Shown piece after piece: positions 45,913 through 54,451 of a stretch of DNA of 64,000 nt (the first letter of the stretch is position 1; the number at the start of each line of letters is the position of its first letter). Source of the DNA: Chloroflexota bacterium (lineage in GTDB: Bacteria; Chloroflexota; Dehalococcoidia; Lucifugimonadales; UBA3495); NCBI GenBank assembly GCA_028875055.1, contig JAPPGG010000069.1:1-64000 (forward strand), written 5' to 3'. The notes under the pieces are model-generated. The model was not told where the DNA came from and searched no databases. It saw nothing but the letters and a program-made list of their open reading frames with translations. The position numbers were made by a program, and so were the translations under genes.

Positions 45913-48195
45913 ATGTCCAATATTGTGCTGTCGAACACTGAATACAGCGTGGTTGGAACCCGCCCCGTGCGCCATGACGGTACCGACAAGGTCACTGGCC
46001 GCGCCAAGTACGGCGGCGATTTCCAGATGGCCGGTTTGCTCCACGGCAAGGTCCTCCGCAGCCCCCACGCCCATGCTCGTATCAAGTCCATCGATACCAG
46101 CAAGGCCGAGGCCTACCCCGGAGTCAAAGCCGTCATTACCGGCAAGGACTTGCCCGTAGCCAGCATGGAAAACCCGGGCCGGGGCGTACGTTTTTCCAGC
46201 GAAAATATCCTGGCCCAGGACAAGGCCCTTTATCGAGGGCATGCGGTGGCGGCAGTTGCCGCTGCCAACTCTCATGTGGCCGAGATAGCCGTGGGACTGA
46301 TTGAGGTGGAGTACGAAGTCCTTCCGCCGGTAATTAACGTTACCCAGGCTATGGAAGACAGCGCGCCACTGGTGATTGAAGACCTGACCACGACGGAGCT
46401 TGGCGAAAGGACCGATAAGCTCAGCAATGTTGCGTCGCACTTCCGGTACGAGATGGGCGACCTGGATAAGGGATTTGCGGAAGCCGATGTCGTCGTCGAA
46501 AGGGCCTTCCGGACCAGCACCGTCCACCAGGGCTACATCGAGCCCCAGAACGCTGCCGCTCTGTGGAATGCAGATGGCAAACTGACCGTTTGGACCAGCA
46601 CCCAGGGCGCCTTCGCCGTACGCGACTCCATGGCCCAGATTCTTGATATGCCGGTCTCCGACATAAAGGTAGTCCCCATGGAAATCGGGGGCGGATTCGG
46701 CGGCAAGATCCCGGTTTACCTGGAGCCCATGGCCGCTATCCTCTCCAGGAAGACCGTTCAGCCCGTAAAAATGCTCATGTCCCGCACCGACGTTTTCGAA
46801 AGCACGGGTCCCACCTCAGGCTCCACGGTCTGGGTCAAGGTCGGCGCCACCCGTGACGGCAAGATAACTGCCGCCGATGCCTCGCTGGCTCTGGAGGCTG
46901 GCGCTTTTCCCGGTTCGCCGGTAACCATGGGCGCTCAGTGTATGTTTGCGCCTTACGACATCGAAAATGTCCGCGCGGAAGGCTACGACGTAGTCGTCAA
47001 CAAGCCGAAAGTTGCCCCCTACCGGGCGCCCGGCGCTCCAATCGGCGCCTTCGGCGGCGAACAGGTAATGGATGAAATAGCACGGGAAATCGGGATGGAC
47101 CCCATCGAGTTCCGCCTGCGCAACGCTTCCAAGGAAGGCACCCGCCGGGTGGACGGTCCGGAGTTCCCGGTGATTGGCAATATTGAGGTCGTGGAGGCTG
47201 CCAAGGCCACCGAGCACTACAACACCCCGCTCACTGGCCCCAACCAGGGTCGGGGCATCGCCTCTGGCTTCTGGTTCAACATTGGCATGCAGTCCAGTTG
47301 CAGCATCGGGGTGGCCGCTGACGGCACCATCAGCCTGGTGGAAGGCTCCACCGATATCGGCGGCACCAGGGCATCCATCGCCATGCAGGCGGCGGAAGTT
47401 CTGGGCATACCTGCGGAGGATGTGCGCCCCAGCGTGGCCGATACCGACTCCGTTGGCTTCACCTTCCTGACCGGCGGCAGCCGCACCACCTTCGCCAGCG
47501 GTTGGGCTGCCTACGAATGCGCCCAGGACATCAAGAACCAGATGATCGACCGGGCCGCGACCATCTGGGAAGTTTCCGCCGAAGACGTGGAACTGGTGGG
47601 CGGCGTATTCCAGCACAAGTCCGACTCCGATCTGAAGATGAGCTTCAAGGAGCTGGCCTCTCAACTGAACGGCTCCGGCGGGCCCATTTCCAGCCAGGTT
47701 AGCGTTGATCCCCGCGGGGCCGGCGGCGCCTTTTCCACTCATATTGTGGACGTAGAGGTTGACCCGGAAACCGGCAAAGTGGATATTCTGCGGTACACCA
47801 CCGTCCAGGATGCCGGAAAGGCTATCCACCCCAGCTATGTGGAAGGCCAGATGCAGGGTGGCGTTGTCCAGGGCATCGGCTGGGCCCTCAACGAAGAATA
47901 TTACTTCAGCGAAGACGGGCAGATGGTCAATTCCAGCTTCCTGGACTATCGGATGCCAGTGAGCCTCGATTTGCCGATGATTGACACGGTAATCGTGGAA
48001 GTAGCCAACCCCGGCCATCCCTACGGTGTACGGGGCGTAGGCGAGGTGCCCATCGTGCCTCCCATGGCTGCCATTGCCAATGCCATCCACGATGCAATTG
48101 GCGTTCGGATGGAAAGGCTTCCCATGTCCCCCGGCGCCATCCTGGAGGCTCTCTGGGACAAGAACGGAGAGGGAGTGCAGCAGGCCGCGGACTAG
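45913..48195 (+). CDS. Molybdopterin-binding subunit of xanthine dehydrogenase/aldehyde oxidase family (orphan large subunit)
   Basis: A 760-residue molybdenum hydroxylase large subunit, as in CO dehydrogenase CoxL, xanthine and aldehyde oxidases. It has RHDGTDKVTGRAKYGGD at the start, SPHAHARI, GGGFGGK, PYRAPGAPIGAFGGEQ and the C-terminal catalytic-glutamate region GVRGVGEVPIVPP. The CoxL-type active-site Cys loop (VAYRCSFR) is not present; it reads APYRAPGAP, as in the aldehyde/xanthine-type or uncharacterised forms. The [2Fe-2S] and FAD subunits that normally accompany it are absent on both sides. GAGAGGG precedes the ATG. A hairpin follows at 48231. Confidence 0.9.
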   Translation: MSNIVLSNTEYSVVGTRPVRHDGTDKVTGRAKYGGDFQMAGLLHGKVLRSPHAHARIKSIDTSKAEAYPGVKAVITGKDLPVASMENPGRGVRFSSENILAQDKALYRGHAVAAVAAANSHVAEIAVGLIEVEYEVLPPVINVTQAMEDSAPLVIEDLTTTELGERTDKLSNVASHFRYEMGDLDKGFAEADVVVERAFRTSTVHQGYIEPQNAAALWNADGKLTVWTSTQGAFAVRDSMAQILDMPVSDIKVVPMEIGGGFGGKIPVYLEPMAAILSRKTVQPVKMLMSRTDVFESTGPTSGSTVWVKVGATRDGKITAADASLALEAGAFPGSPVTMGAQCMFAPYDIENVRAEGYDVVVNKPKVAPYRAPGAPIGAFGGEQVMDEIAREIGMDPIEFRLRNASKEGTRRVDGPEFPVIGNIEVVEAAKATEHYNTPLTGPNQGRGIASGFWFNIGMQSSCSIGVAADGTISLVEGSTDIGGTRASIAMQAAEVLGIPAEDVRPSVADTDSVGFTFLTGGSRTTFASGWAAYECAQDIKNQMIDRAATIWEVSAEDVELVGGVFQHKSDSDLKMSFKELASQLNGSGGPISSQVSVDPRGAGGAFSTHIVDVEVDPETGKVDILRYTTVQDAGKAIHPSYVEGQMQGGVVQGIGWALNEEYYFSEDGQMVNSSFLDYRMPVSLDLPMIDTVIVEVANPGHPYGVRGVGEVPIVPPMAAIANAIHDAIGVRMERLPMSPGAILEALWDKNGEGVQQAAD

Positions 48196-48230
48196 AGCAG
48201 CGCAACCAATTTGCCCAGGCTTCAAGTTAA

Positions 48231-48259
48231 CGGCATCCCCGGCAGCACCGGGGATGCCG
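48231..48259 (+). terminator. Intrinsic terminator after the Mo-hydroxylase gene
   Basis: CGGCATCCCCGG-CAGCA-CCGGGGATGCCG, perfect arms, then TTTGAC. Confidence 0.8.
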
Positions 48260-48336
48260 TTTGACATAATGACCCGACTCCAGAGATGCCGAGGTTTTAC
48301 TTTCTTCGGTCTTGGAAATTATAGGAGGAATTCAAT

Positions 48337-48885
48337 ATGGCTCGTGTACCATTTGCCACTCGAGAAAATATGGACGCCGCAGGGCAGGCGATCTGGGATG
48401 ACATTCAAACCAGCCGGGGCGGAGTGCAACGAAATTACGCCGCTATCTTGAACAACCCTCAGGCCGCGGGAGCCTTCGCCGGCTTGGGCGGATACGTACG
48501 GTTCGAGACGCCCCTGGACCCCAGGGTAAAGGCTGTGGCCATTCTGACGGCCGCCAGGGAGGCCGGCGGCCACTATGTGTGGACGGTCAACCAGCGGGGC
48601 GCCAAGGAAGCCAACTTGAGCGACGAGCTGATAGCCGCCATTCGGGAATTTCGAGCCCCATCGGGACTTGATACCAACGACGCCACCGTCGTCCAATTCG
48701 TGCTTGAACTCTTGCGTCAGCACCGAATCTCGGACACCACTTTCGAGGCGATGCGTTCCCTGGTGGGCGACGCAGGCATAGTCGATACGCTGGTGGTCGT
48801 AGCGTACTATCACGGCCTGGCCCACAGCCTGCAGGCCCTGGAGGTGGAACTTCCCGAGGGAGTTGAAACAGACCTGACCTATTAG
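48337..48885 (+). CDS. Carboxymuconolactone decarboxylase-family (AhpD-like) protein
   Basis: A 182-residue helical CMD-fold protein. ETPLDPRVKAVAILTAAREAGGHYVW resembles the central helix of the family, but the Cys-x2-Cys of AhpD is absent, so disulfide/peroxidase chemistry is unlikely. Gamma-carboxymuconolactone decarboxylases also lack these cysteines. RBS GGAGG with ATG eight bases later. It stands between two terminator-like hairpins as a single-gene unit. Confidence 0.82.
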   Translation: MARVPFATRENMDAAGQAIWDDIQTSRGGVQRNYAAILNNPQAAGAFAGLGGYVRFETPLDPRVKAVAILTAAREAGGHYVWTVNQRGAKEANLSDELIAAIREFRAPSGLDTNDATVVQFVLELLRQHRISDTTFEAMRSLVGDAGIVDTLVVVAYYHGLAHSLQALEVELPEGVETDLTY

Positions 48886-48910
48886 CCGGTCAGGGATCAA
48901 AGAAAAGTTA

Positions 48911-48942
48911 AAATGTCCGTGCCTTGTTTGGCGCGGACATTT
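48911..48942 (+). terminator. Hairpin after the CMD-family gene
   Basis: AAATGTCCGTGCC and GGCGCGGACATTT around TTGTTT, followed by GCTTTGG; a weak T-tail. Confidence 0.6.
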
Positions 48943-49108
48943 GCTTTGGACTGACCGGTATTGCCCTCGCTTGCAAAAGAGGAGCGACCGGGAACCGCTG
49001 GAGGAGCGGCTCACTGTCGGTCGCTGGACTCCGATTCTATCCCCGCTACCGCTGCCAGTCAAGGGCCGCTATACTTGGCCGGGAATTTTCAGCAAGGAGG
49101 CCGCAGAA

Positions 49109-49417
49109 ATGGCCGACTACATTTACCTGGTGCAGATGGACATTCCCCAGGAGCTGGAGGATGATTTCAATCGCATTTACGACACCCAGCACATACCAAA
49201 TATTGTGAAGGCGCCCGGGGTACACAGCTGCACCCGGTACCGATTGGAATCCACCGATGTCGAAGGGGTGGCCAGGTACGCTGCCGTTTACGAAATTGAC
49301 AGTCCCGAGGTGCCCTTTACCGATGCCTGGGTTGCCGCCTCAGACACCGGTGACTGGGCTCCAATGATTCGCCCGCACACTTCCAATCGTTCTCACATCG
49401 TTTACCGGAAGGTTTAG
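49109..49417 (+). CDS. Small dimeric alpha/beta-barrel-like protein (EthD/DUF4286-like)
   Basis: A 102-residue protein. DIPQELEDDFNRIYDTQHIPNIVKAPGVHSCTRYRL has the 'His-x-Pro' and short-chain barrel pattern of EthD/DUF4286-type proteins: strand, helix with DTQHIPN, strand with trp/arg. The function of such proteins is mostly unknown. AAGGAGG precedes the ATG; an upstream open stretch has no better start. Confidence 0.7.
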   Translation: MADYIYLVQMDIPQELEDDFNRIYDTQHIPNIVKAPGVHSCTRYRLESTDVEGVARYAAVYEIDSPEVPFTDAWVAASDTGDWAPMIRPHTSNRSHIVYRKV

Positions 49418-49493
49418 GCTCTGGTGAAGACCATTGGGCTCCTGCCCACGCTCAGGGCAGGGCCCAATACTGTTGGCCGCAGGTTGCAGGTAA

Positions 49494-49880
49494 TTAGCTG
49501 GATATGCAAGCTGTGGTGGTTATTTCCACCAGATTGTCCGGCTGGCCAAACTGGACAATGATCGTGGTCCGGGCCGGGTAGTCTGAGGGGAAGAACTCGG
49601 CGTAGGTCTCGTTGAAGCCCGGCAAGTCTTCCCTGCTGGTCACGTAGCAGGTATTGGTCAGGACATTGTCCATTGAGGAACCGGCGGCTTCCAGGATCAT
49701 CTTGATCCGCTCCAGGGCGAAGCGGGTTTGCTGCCGGATATCGGAGCCGTTTTCCCCCGTAGTCGGGTGGCGCCCCGTGCACCCCTGCACAAACACCAGG
49801 TCACCGAATCGGGTCGCCTGGGACAGTGGGTTGCTGCCCTGGGCAATATCGGGATGGGAAATAATCTCTTTCTGTGGCAT
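49494..49880 (-). CDS. RidA (YjgF/UK114) family protein
   Basis: A 128-residue RidA-type enamine/imine deaminase-like protein. QGSNPLSQATRFGDLVFVQGCTG, the helix QTRFALERIKMILEAAGSSMDNVLTNTCYVT and the conserved Arg in YPARTTIIV followed by LVEITTTA are present, so the reactive 2-aminoacrylate-binding Arg is kept. It protects against reactive enamines or has a specialised catabolic role, as members near oxidases often do. It is divergent from the dienelactone hydrolase gene. Confidence 0.9.
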   Translation of the reverse strand: MPQKEIISHPDIAQGSNPLSQATRFGDLVFVQGCTGRHPTTGENGSDIRQQTRFALERIKMILEAAGSSMDNVLTNTCYVTSREDLPGFNETYAEFFPSDYPARTTIIVQFGQPDNLVEITTTACISS

Positions 49881-50156
49881 GTGTCAGTTCCTGCATTGTT
49901 ATTTGGCTCGCGCCATGCGGGGATACTAATTAAGGCGATGCCTACTGTCAATCGAAAGCGTCGATATGTGCCCCGCGCCTGCGAGTTCCGGCGAGTTTGA
50001 CCGATCCGGCCCGATTGAGCTTTCGCACCTGGGCCGTGACGCCAATTTGACACTGCCTTGACCTCGTAGTAATCTGCCCTCAATTCCCGCCGCGCCCGAT
50101 GCACTTAAGCGCCGGGCAAGTGAAGGGAAATGAAACGCAAAAACGGAGGTAACGAT

Positions 50157-50945
50157 ATGCCATACGAAGGGTTGATTGCAGAAACCGTCAATATCAATGG
50201 TCACAATGGCGACCAGATTGATGCTTACCTGGCCCGTCCCCTGGGCGCGGGTCCCTATCCCGGGGTCGTATTGATTCACCACATGCCCGGTTGGGACGAG
50301 GCATCCAAGGAGATGGCCCGTAAACTGGCGTACAACGGCTATGTATGCATTTCCCCCAACCTGCACTTCAGGGAAGGCCAGGGAGACCCCGTAGCCAACA
50401 GCGCCAGCGTCCGTGAAGCTGGTGGTATGCCGGATGACAGGACTCTGGGCGACGTGTCCGCTGCTCGCGACTATCTGCGCTCTTTGCCCTATCACAACGA
50501 CAAAGTTGGCGTGATTGGGTTCTGCTCCGGCGGTCGCCAGACTTACCTGGTGGCCTGCCGCCTGGATGGCATTGACGCCGCGGTAAACTGCTGGGGCGGC
50601 GGCGTAACCACGGTACCCGAAGGCGAGCTGGAGCGCTCCCGACAGCCAGTAGCGCCGGTGGACTACACTTCCGGTCTGAATTGTCCATTGCTGGGGTTGT
50701 TTGGCAACGAGGATGCCCGCCCCTCTCCCCAGGACGTGAATGACCTGGAAGAGGCCTTGAAACAGCACGGCAAGGACTACGAATTCTTCCGCTACGACGA
50801 TGCCGGCCATGGTTTCTTTGCCGTTGACCGTCCCAGCTACAGGCAGGGAGCGGCGGTGGACGGCTGGAAGCAGGTACTGCGGTTCTATGGCACCCACCTG
50901 GCCGCCGGGTCCCGTGAAATGGCCGGAGTAGCCGACGACGACTAG
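50157..50945 (+). CDS. Dienelactone hydrolase-family alpha/beta hydrolase
   Basis: A 262-residue alpha/beta hydrolase. The nucleophile elbow is GFCSGGR (Cys instead of Ser, as in dienelactone hydrolase); the acid lies in GNEDARPSPQD and His in DDAGHGF. The N-terminal strand NGDQIDAYLARPLG and the segment GVVLIHHMPGWDEASKEMARKLAYNGY (given in parts) match carboxymethylenebutenolidase-like proteins. ATG at 50157 follows ACGGAGG. It would hydrolyse a lactone or ester in aromatic or other ring breakdown; the substrate is unknown. Confidence 0.88.
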   Translation: MPYEGLIAETVNINGHNGDQIDAYLARPLGAGPYPGVVLIHHMPGWDEASKEMARKLAYNGYVCISPNLHFREGQGDPVANSASVREAGGMPDDRTLGDVSAARDYLRSLPYHNDKVGVIGFCSGGRQTYLVACRLDGIDAAVNCWGGGVTTVPEGELERSRQPVAPVDYTSGLNCPLLGLFGNEDARPSPQDVNDLEEALKQHGKDYEFFRYDDAGHGFFAVDRPSYRQGAAVDGWKQVLRFYGTHLAAGSREMAGVADDD

Positions 50946-51133
50946 GTCTTTGCCTGCCAGAGTCTCCCCTAAAGGGGCACCTGGCGTAACTGGCCGAATC
51001 AAGAGCGTCATGGGACTACAGCCAGTCCCATGGTGCTCCTTGTATTGGGTGCAACTGTTTTGCCCCATGACCAGGGATGGACGGCGGTATTTGAATGCCC
51101 TCGGGTCTTAATCACTGGTTTTCAATAAAATAG

Positions 51134-51163
51134 TTGACATTCTATTTGCTGATGTGATATTTT
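51134..51163 (+). promoter_or_regulatory. Sigma-70 promoter of the T-box/ilvB unit
   Basis: TTGACA (51134-51139) and TATTTT (51158-51163), 18 bp apart, just upstream of the T-box leader. Confidence 0.7.
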
Positions 51164-51171
51164 GCACAAAC

Positions 51172-51450
51172 TGAAAAAGCTATGATGGAGACGAGTAGGC
51201 AGGGCCCGGCGCTCAGCGAGCCTGGTATGGTGAGAGCAGGTACGCCAACCTTGTCGAAAATCCCTCCGGAGCTGCCAGCGGAACCGCGACTGTAGAGCTT
51301 TCAGTCGCTCAGTAAGCCAGGCCGAGGTTCGTCGCTCGTTATCCGTGACGGGGCATGTTGGTGCCTGCTAAGAGAGGTCCGGTTTGCCGGATAAATAGGG
51401 TGGTACCGCGGGAGCATTATATCCCGTCCCTATGGGGGACGGGTTTTTTT
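51172..51450 (+). promoter_or_regulatory. T-box leader (probable Ile specifier) upstream of acetolactate synthase
   Basis: A complete T-box riboswitch. Stem I starts near AAAGCTATGATGG with the GATGGAG kink-turn and AGTA (51194-51197) of the specifier loop; its apical part AGCGAGCC...GGTGAGAGCAGG fits the known distal loops. The T-box GGTGGTACCGCGG lies at 51399-51411 and would pair with the NCCA end of an uncharged tRNA. The competing terminator (CCCGTCCC-TAT-GGGGGACGGG + TTTTTTT) follows at 51423-51450. Folding by hand pairs GGCAGGG with CCTTGTC and leaves GAAA-ATC, making 51260-51262 (ATC, Ile) the likely specifier. The leader should turn on ilvB when charged tRNA-Ile is scarce. Confidence 0.92.
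51423..51450 (+). terminator. T-box terminator
   Basis: CCCGTCCC-TAT-GGGGGACGGG followed by seven T. Its 5' arm can alternatively pair with the T-box to form the antiterminator. Confidence 0.9.
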
Positions 51451-51517
51451 ATTGTCCTACGGTCGGCCTTCCCGATACCTTTCTCGGCGGCAGAACGCAA
51501 ACGTTTTGGAGGCTGCT

Positions 51518-53215
51518 GTGAAACTTAAAGGATCGGAAATAATCTGTGAAAGCCTGCTCCGCGAGGGTGTTGACGTAATTTTCGGCCACCCCGGCGGAGC
51601 AATTTTGCCCTTCTACGATGCTCTATGGGGCTATCCCCAGTTGAGGCACGTACTGGTCCGGCATGAACAGTCGGCTTCCCACGCCGCCGACGGGTATTCC
51701 CGGGTGACCGGTAAAGTCGGTGTCTGCGTAGCCACCTCGGGGCCGGGCGCCACCAATCTGGTTACCGGTTTGATGGGCGCCAAGGCCGATTCCGTCCCCA
51801 TGGTTGCCATTACGGGCCAGGTCGCCAGGACGGCCCTGGGCTCTGAAGCTTTCCAGGAATGCGACATCTGCTCCATAGCGTCGGTATGCACCAAGCGGAC
51901 CTACCTGGTAATGTCTGCCGCCGACCTGGCTCCCACCATCAGGGAGGCATTCAAGGTAGCCCAGGAGGGACGTCCGGGTCCGGTGCTTATTGATGTTCCC
52001 CGCGACGTGCAATTGGAGCTGGCGGAGTTCGAGTACCCGGAGATTCCAGAATTTGCCAGGGAACCTCTTTCCGATGAAACCCAGGCCTCACTGGCGCGGG
52101 CGGCCCAGCTGATTAACGAGGCAGAACGTCCCGTGTTGATCGCCGGCCACGGTGTGCTTGCTTCCCATGCGTGGGACGAACTGATGGAGCTGGCCGAAGC
52201 CACCGGAATTCCCGTCATCAACACCCTGCTGGGACTCAGCAGCTTCCCGCGAAATCATCCCCTGAGCCTGGGCATGCTGGGAATGCACGGCATGTACTGG
52301 TCCAACATCGTTGTGGACCAGGCCGATGTGGTCGTGGGCCTGGGAATGCGGTTTGACGACCGGGTGACCGGCCGCGCTTCCACCTTCGCGCCCCATGCCC
52401 GCATTATTCACCTGGATATCGAGCCCAGCCAGGTGGGTCGGAACGTGCCTGTGGAGGTCCCCCTGGTGGGGGACGCCAAGGTGGTAATGCGGTCCCTGAT
52501 TCCCCTGGTAAAGCGAGTTGACCGCCCCCAGTGGATGAGCTATATCGAAGAATTGAAGAGAGACCATCCCTCTCTGGCTATTCCCAAGACCGACAGCCTG
52601 CTGGCACAGCACGTTCTGTCGGAAATGAATGAGTTGATCCAGGAAAACCCGGATACTGTCGTGGTGACCGGGGTCGGGCAGCACCAGATGTGGGCGGCCC
52701 AGTTCCTGTTCTTCAACGGCTTCAACACCTTTGTATCCTCCGGCGGTTTGGGAGCGATGGGTTTCGAACTTCCGGCAGCCATGGGCGCCCAGGTGGGCCA
52801 GCCAGGAGCGCCGGTATGGAGCATCGCCGGCGACGGTGGAATCCAGATGACATCCCAGGAACTGGCCACAGTCGCCCAGGAAAATCTGCCGGTGAAGATT
52901 GCGCTGATAAACAATGGTTACCTGGGAATGGTGCGCCAGTGGCAGGAGATGTTCTTCGAAAATCACTTGAAGGAAGTACCCATTCCTGGCCCCGAGTTTG
53001 TTAAGCTGTCTGAAGCCTACGGAATTCCGGCCGTTCGGGTGACACACCAGGAAGACGTGATGCCAGCCCTGCGCAAGGCCCAGGCCCATGAGGGCCCTTA
53101 TTTGATAGAGTTTGTAGTGGACTATTCAGTCAATCTCTATCCCATGGTGCCGCCGGGAGGGTCGCTGGGAGAGACGATGGAAGACCCTCTGACCTCCGGC
53201 GCCAGGATCGGCTAG
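51518..53215 (+). CDS. ilvB: Acetolactate synthase large subunit
   Basis: About 565 residues. It is the TPP- and FAD-binding catalytic subunit of acetohydroxyacid synthase, the first shared step of isoleucine/valine/leucine synthesis. FGHPGGAILPFYDAL (PYR domain with the catalytic Glu in VRHEQSA), GPGATN, the FAD-region MGLGMRFDDRVTGR, and the TPP/Mg motif GDGGIQMTSQE...NNGYLGMVRQWQE are all typical. GTG at 51518 is chosen because GGAGG precedes it; the longer frame from 51452 would begin inside the T-box tail. The regulatory subunit ilvN is not next to it. Controlled by the T-box leader just upstream. Confidence 0.95.
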   Translation: MKLKGSEIICESLLREGVDVIFGHPGGAILPFYDALWGYPQLRHVLVRHEQSASHAADGYSRVTGKVGVCVATSGPGATNLVTGLMGAKADSVPMVAITGQVARTALGSEAFQECDICSIASVCTKRTYLVMSAADLAPTIREAFKVAQEGRPGPVLIDVPRDVQLELAEFEYPEIPEFAREPLSDETQASLARAAQLINEAERPVLIAGHGVLASHAWDELMELAEATGIPVINTLLGLSSFPRNHPLSLGMLGMHGMYWSNIVVDQADVVVGLGMRFDDRVTGRASTFAPHARIIHLDIEPSQVGRNVPVEVPLVGDAKVVMRSLIPLVKRVDRPQWMSYIEELKRDHPSLAIPKTDSLLAQHVLSEMNELIQENPDTVVVTGVGQHQMWAAQFLFFNGFNTFVSSGGLGAMGFELPAAMGAQVGQPGAPVWSIAGDGGIQMTSQELATVAQENLPVKIALINNGYLGMVRQWQEMFFENHLKEVPIPGPEFVKLSEAYGIPAVRVTHQEDVMPALRKAQAHEGPYLIEFVVDYSVNLYPMVPPGGSLGETMEDPLTSGARIG

Positions 53216-53278
53216 GCCGGGTCCCGAAGAACCCGAAACCAGGGAATTTCAGACCCCGCAAATGGAGGGGAGTAAGTC

Positions 53279-53683
53279 TTGGAAGAAGTTACTATTCAGG
53301 AGGCGTCTCGGCGCTTGAATGTGTCGCAGGACATCATCCGTCGCTACATCCGTGAAGGACGATTGAACGCCCGAAGACGGTCAAGTGAGGAAGGCCGGGC
53401 CTGGGTCGTTGAAATGCCGGAAGATGGCTGGCAGGACGATAAGAAGGACCATATAGACGACCTAGCCCGGCAGCTGACACCCTGGTGGTGGCCCAACCCC
53501 TACAAGAGGGGTGAGGTCCATTACGTTGAAAGCCTGGGAATTGAGGAAGTGGAACCCATTTACCTGTGCGGAATGACGTCGGAAGACTTCTGGCCGGCCG
53601 TAGGGCATTCTGTGGAACAACGATGTCCGATCTGCGTCGATGAGGTCAGGCACCGGGGATTGCCGATGGAAACCCGGGAATAG
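53279..53683 (+). CDS. Small HTH (MerR/excisionase-like) protein with C-terminal Cys pairs
   Basis: A 134-residue protein from a TTG start seven bases after GGAGGGGAG. The N-terminal segment VTIQEASRRLNVSQDIIRRYIREGRLNARR is a MerR/excisionase-type winged helix-turn-helix. The rest has a Trp-rich stretch (LTPWWWPNPYKRGE) and a CPIC pair near the end, perhaps a metal site. DNA binding is likely, targets unknown. It lies 63 bp after ilvB and may share its T-box transcript. Confidence 0.72.
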   Translation: MEEVTIQEASRRLNVSQDIIRRYIREGRLNARRRSSEEGRAWVVEMPEDGWQDDKKDHIDDLARQLTPWWWPNPYKRGEVHYVESLGIEEVEPIYLCGMTSEDFWPAVGHSVEQRCPICVDEVRHRGLPMETRE

Positions 53684-53705
53684 CCGCACGTTAAGTCAAA
53701 GAACC

Positions 53706-53747
53706 GAGGCCTCACCAGGTCCCGCCAAGGGGACAGGGTGAGGCCTC
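53706..53747. terminator. Hairpin between the convergent HTH gene and methyltransferase operon
   Basis: GAGGCCTCACC and GGTGAGGCCTC are perfect 11-base arms with a 20-base loop. AAACG-TTTTC follows. It probably ends both transcripts. Confidence 0.7.
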
Positions 53748-53781
53748 AAACGTTTTCGGAGGAGTGTGATGTCGCGCCGGG

Positions 53782-54408
53782 TCAGCTGACCTGGAAAACC
53801 CACACCTGGTGCATAACTTCAGGTTCTCCTTTTGGCAACGGGTAATAGGCGTCGGAGACTTCCACCAGCTTCCATAGGCCGGCAGACTCAAGGGATTCCA
53901 ACTTGTCCTTGAAGCCGTTTTCCAGGTATGTGTCAGTCCTCAGGCTGAAGACGATGTGGCCGCCTGACCTTACCACCCGGACCAATTCATCAATGGAACT
54001 GGCAGGAGCGTGGCCCTGCGTGAAGACACCCACGATGACCGAGGCATCGAACTGGTCGGTTGCATAGCCCAGTTCCTCGCCCATAGTCATCTGGTCCAGT
54101 CCCTGGTAGATGTTCTTCCTCCGGGCGACTTCCAGCATGCCTTGCGACAGGTCCATCGCCGTCATGTTGCGGAAACCCAGCTGGTGAAGGCACTCACCAA
54201 CCAGGCCGGTTCCCGCCCCGGCGTCAAGGATGGATGCGTCTGTTGCCACGTGCTTGGCCAGGAACTCGGAAGTTCGCTGGGGAGAAATCCAGCCGTAATC
54301 GCTCTCCAGGTCGGCGTCGTACTCCTCCGCCCACTGGTCATAGCGTTCTTCCAGTTCCTGCTCATTCTGAGAGGAATACACCCATTGGACGCGATCATTC
54401 TGTGTCAT
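53782..54408 (-). CDS. SAM-dependent methyltransferase, third gene of the panD operon
   Basis: A 208-residue class I methyltransferase. Motif I ILDAGAGTGLVGECLHQLG, motif II MTAMDLSQGML, then FDASVIVGVFTQGHAP and VVRSGGHIVFSLR. It resembles the Williams-Beuren/METTL27-like and BioC-like small methyltransferases; substrate unknown. GAGGT precedes the ATG. It follows the other methyltransferase gene by 43 bp, and a terminator-like hairpin ends the operon behind it. Confidence 0.85.
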   Translation of the reverse strand: MTQNDRVQWVYSSQNEQELEERYDQWAEEYDADLESDYGWISPQRTSEFLAKHVATDASILDAGAGTGLVGECLHQLGFRNMTAMDLSQGMLEVARRKNIYQGLDQMTMGEELGYATDQFDASVIVGVFTQGHAPASSIDELVRVVRSGGHIVFSLRTDTYLENGFKDKLESLESAGLWKLVEVSDAYYPLPKGEPEVMHQVWVFQVS

Positions 54409-54451
54409 TACTTACCTCGATGTGCGTCGGCCGCGGAAGACAGGCGCGGAC

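Noticed and set aside
46816..48267. Minus-strand open frame of 483 codons opposite the Mo hydroxylase
   Set aside because: Shadow of the real gene; the sense strand has all family motifs.
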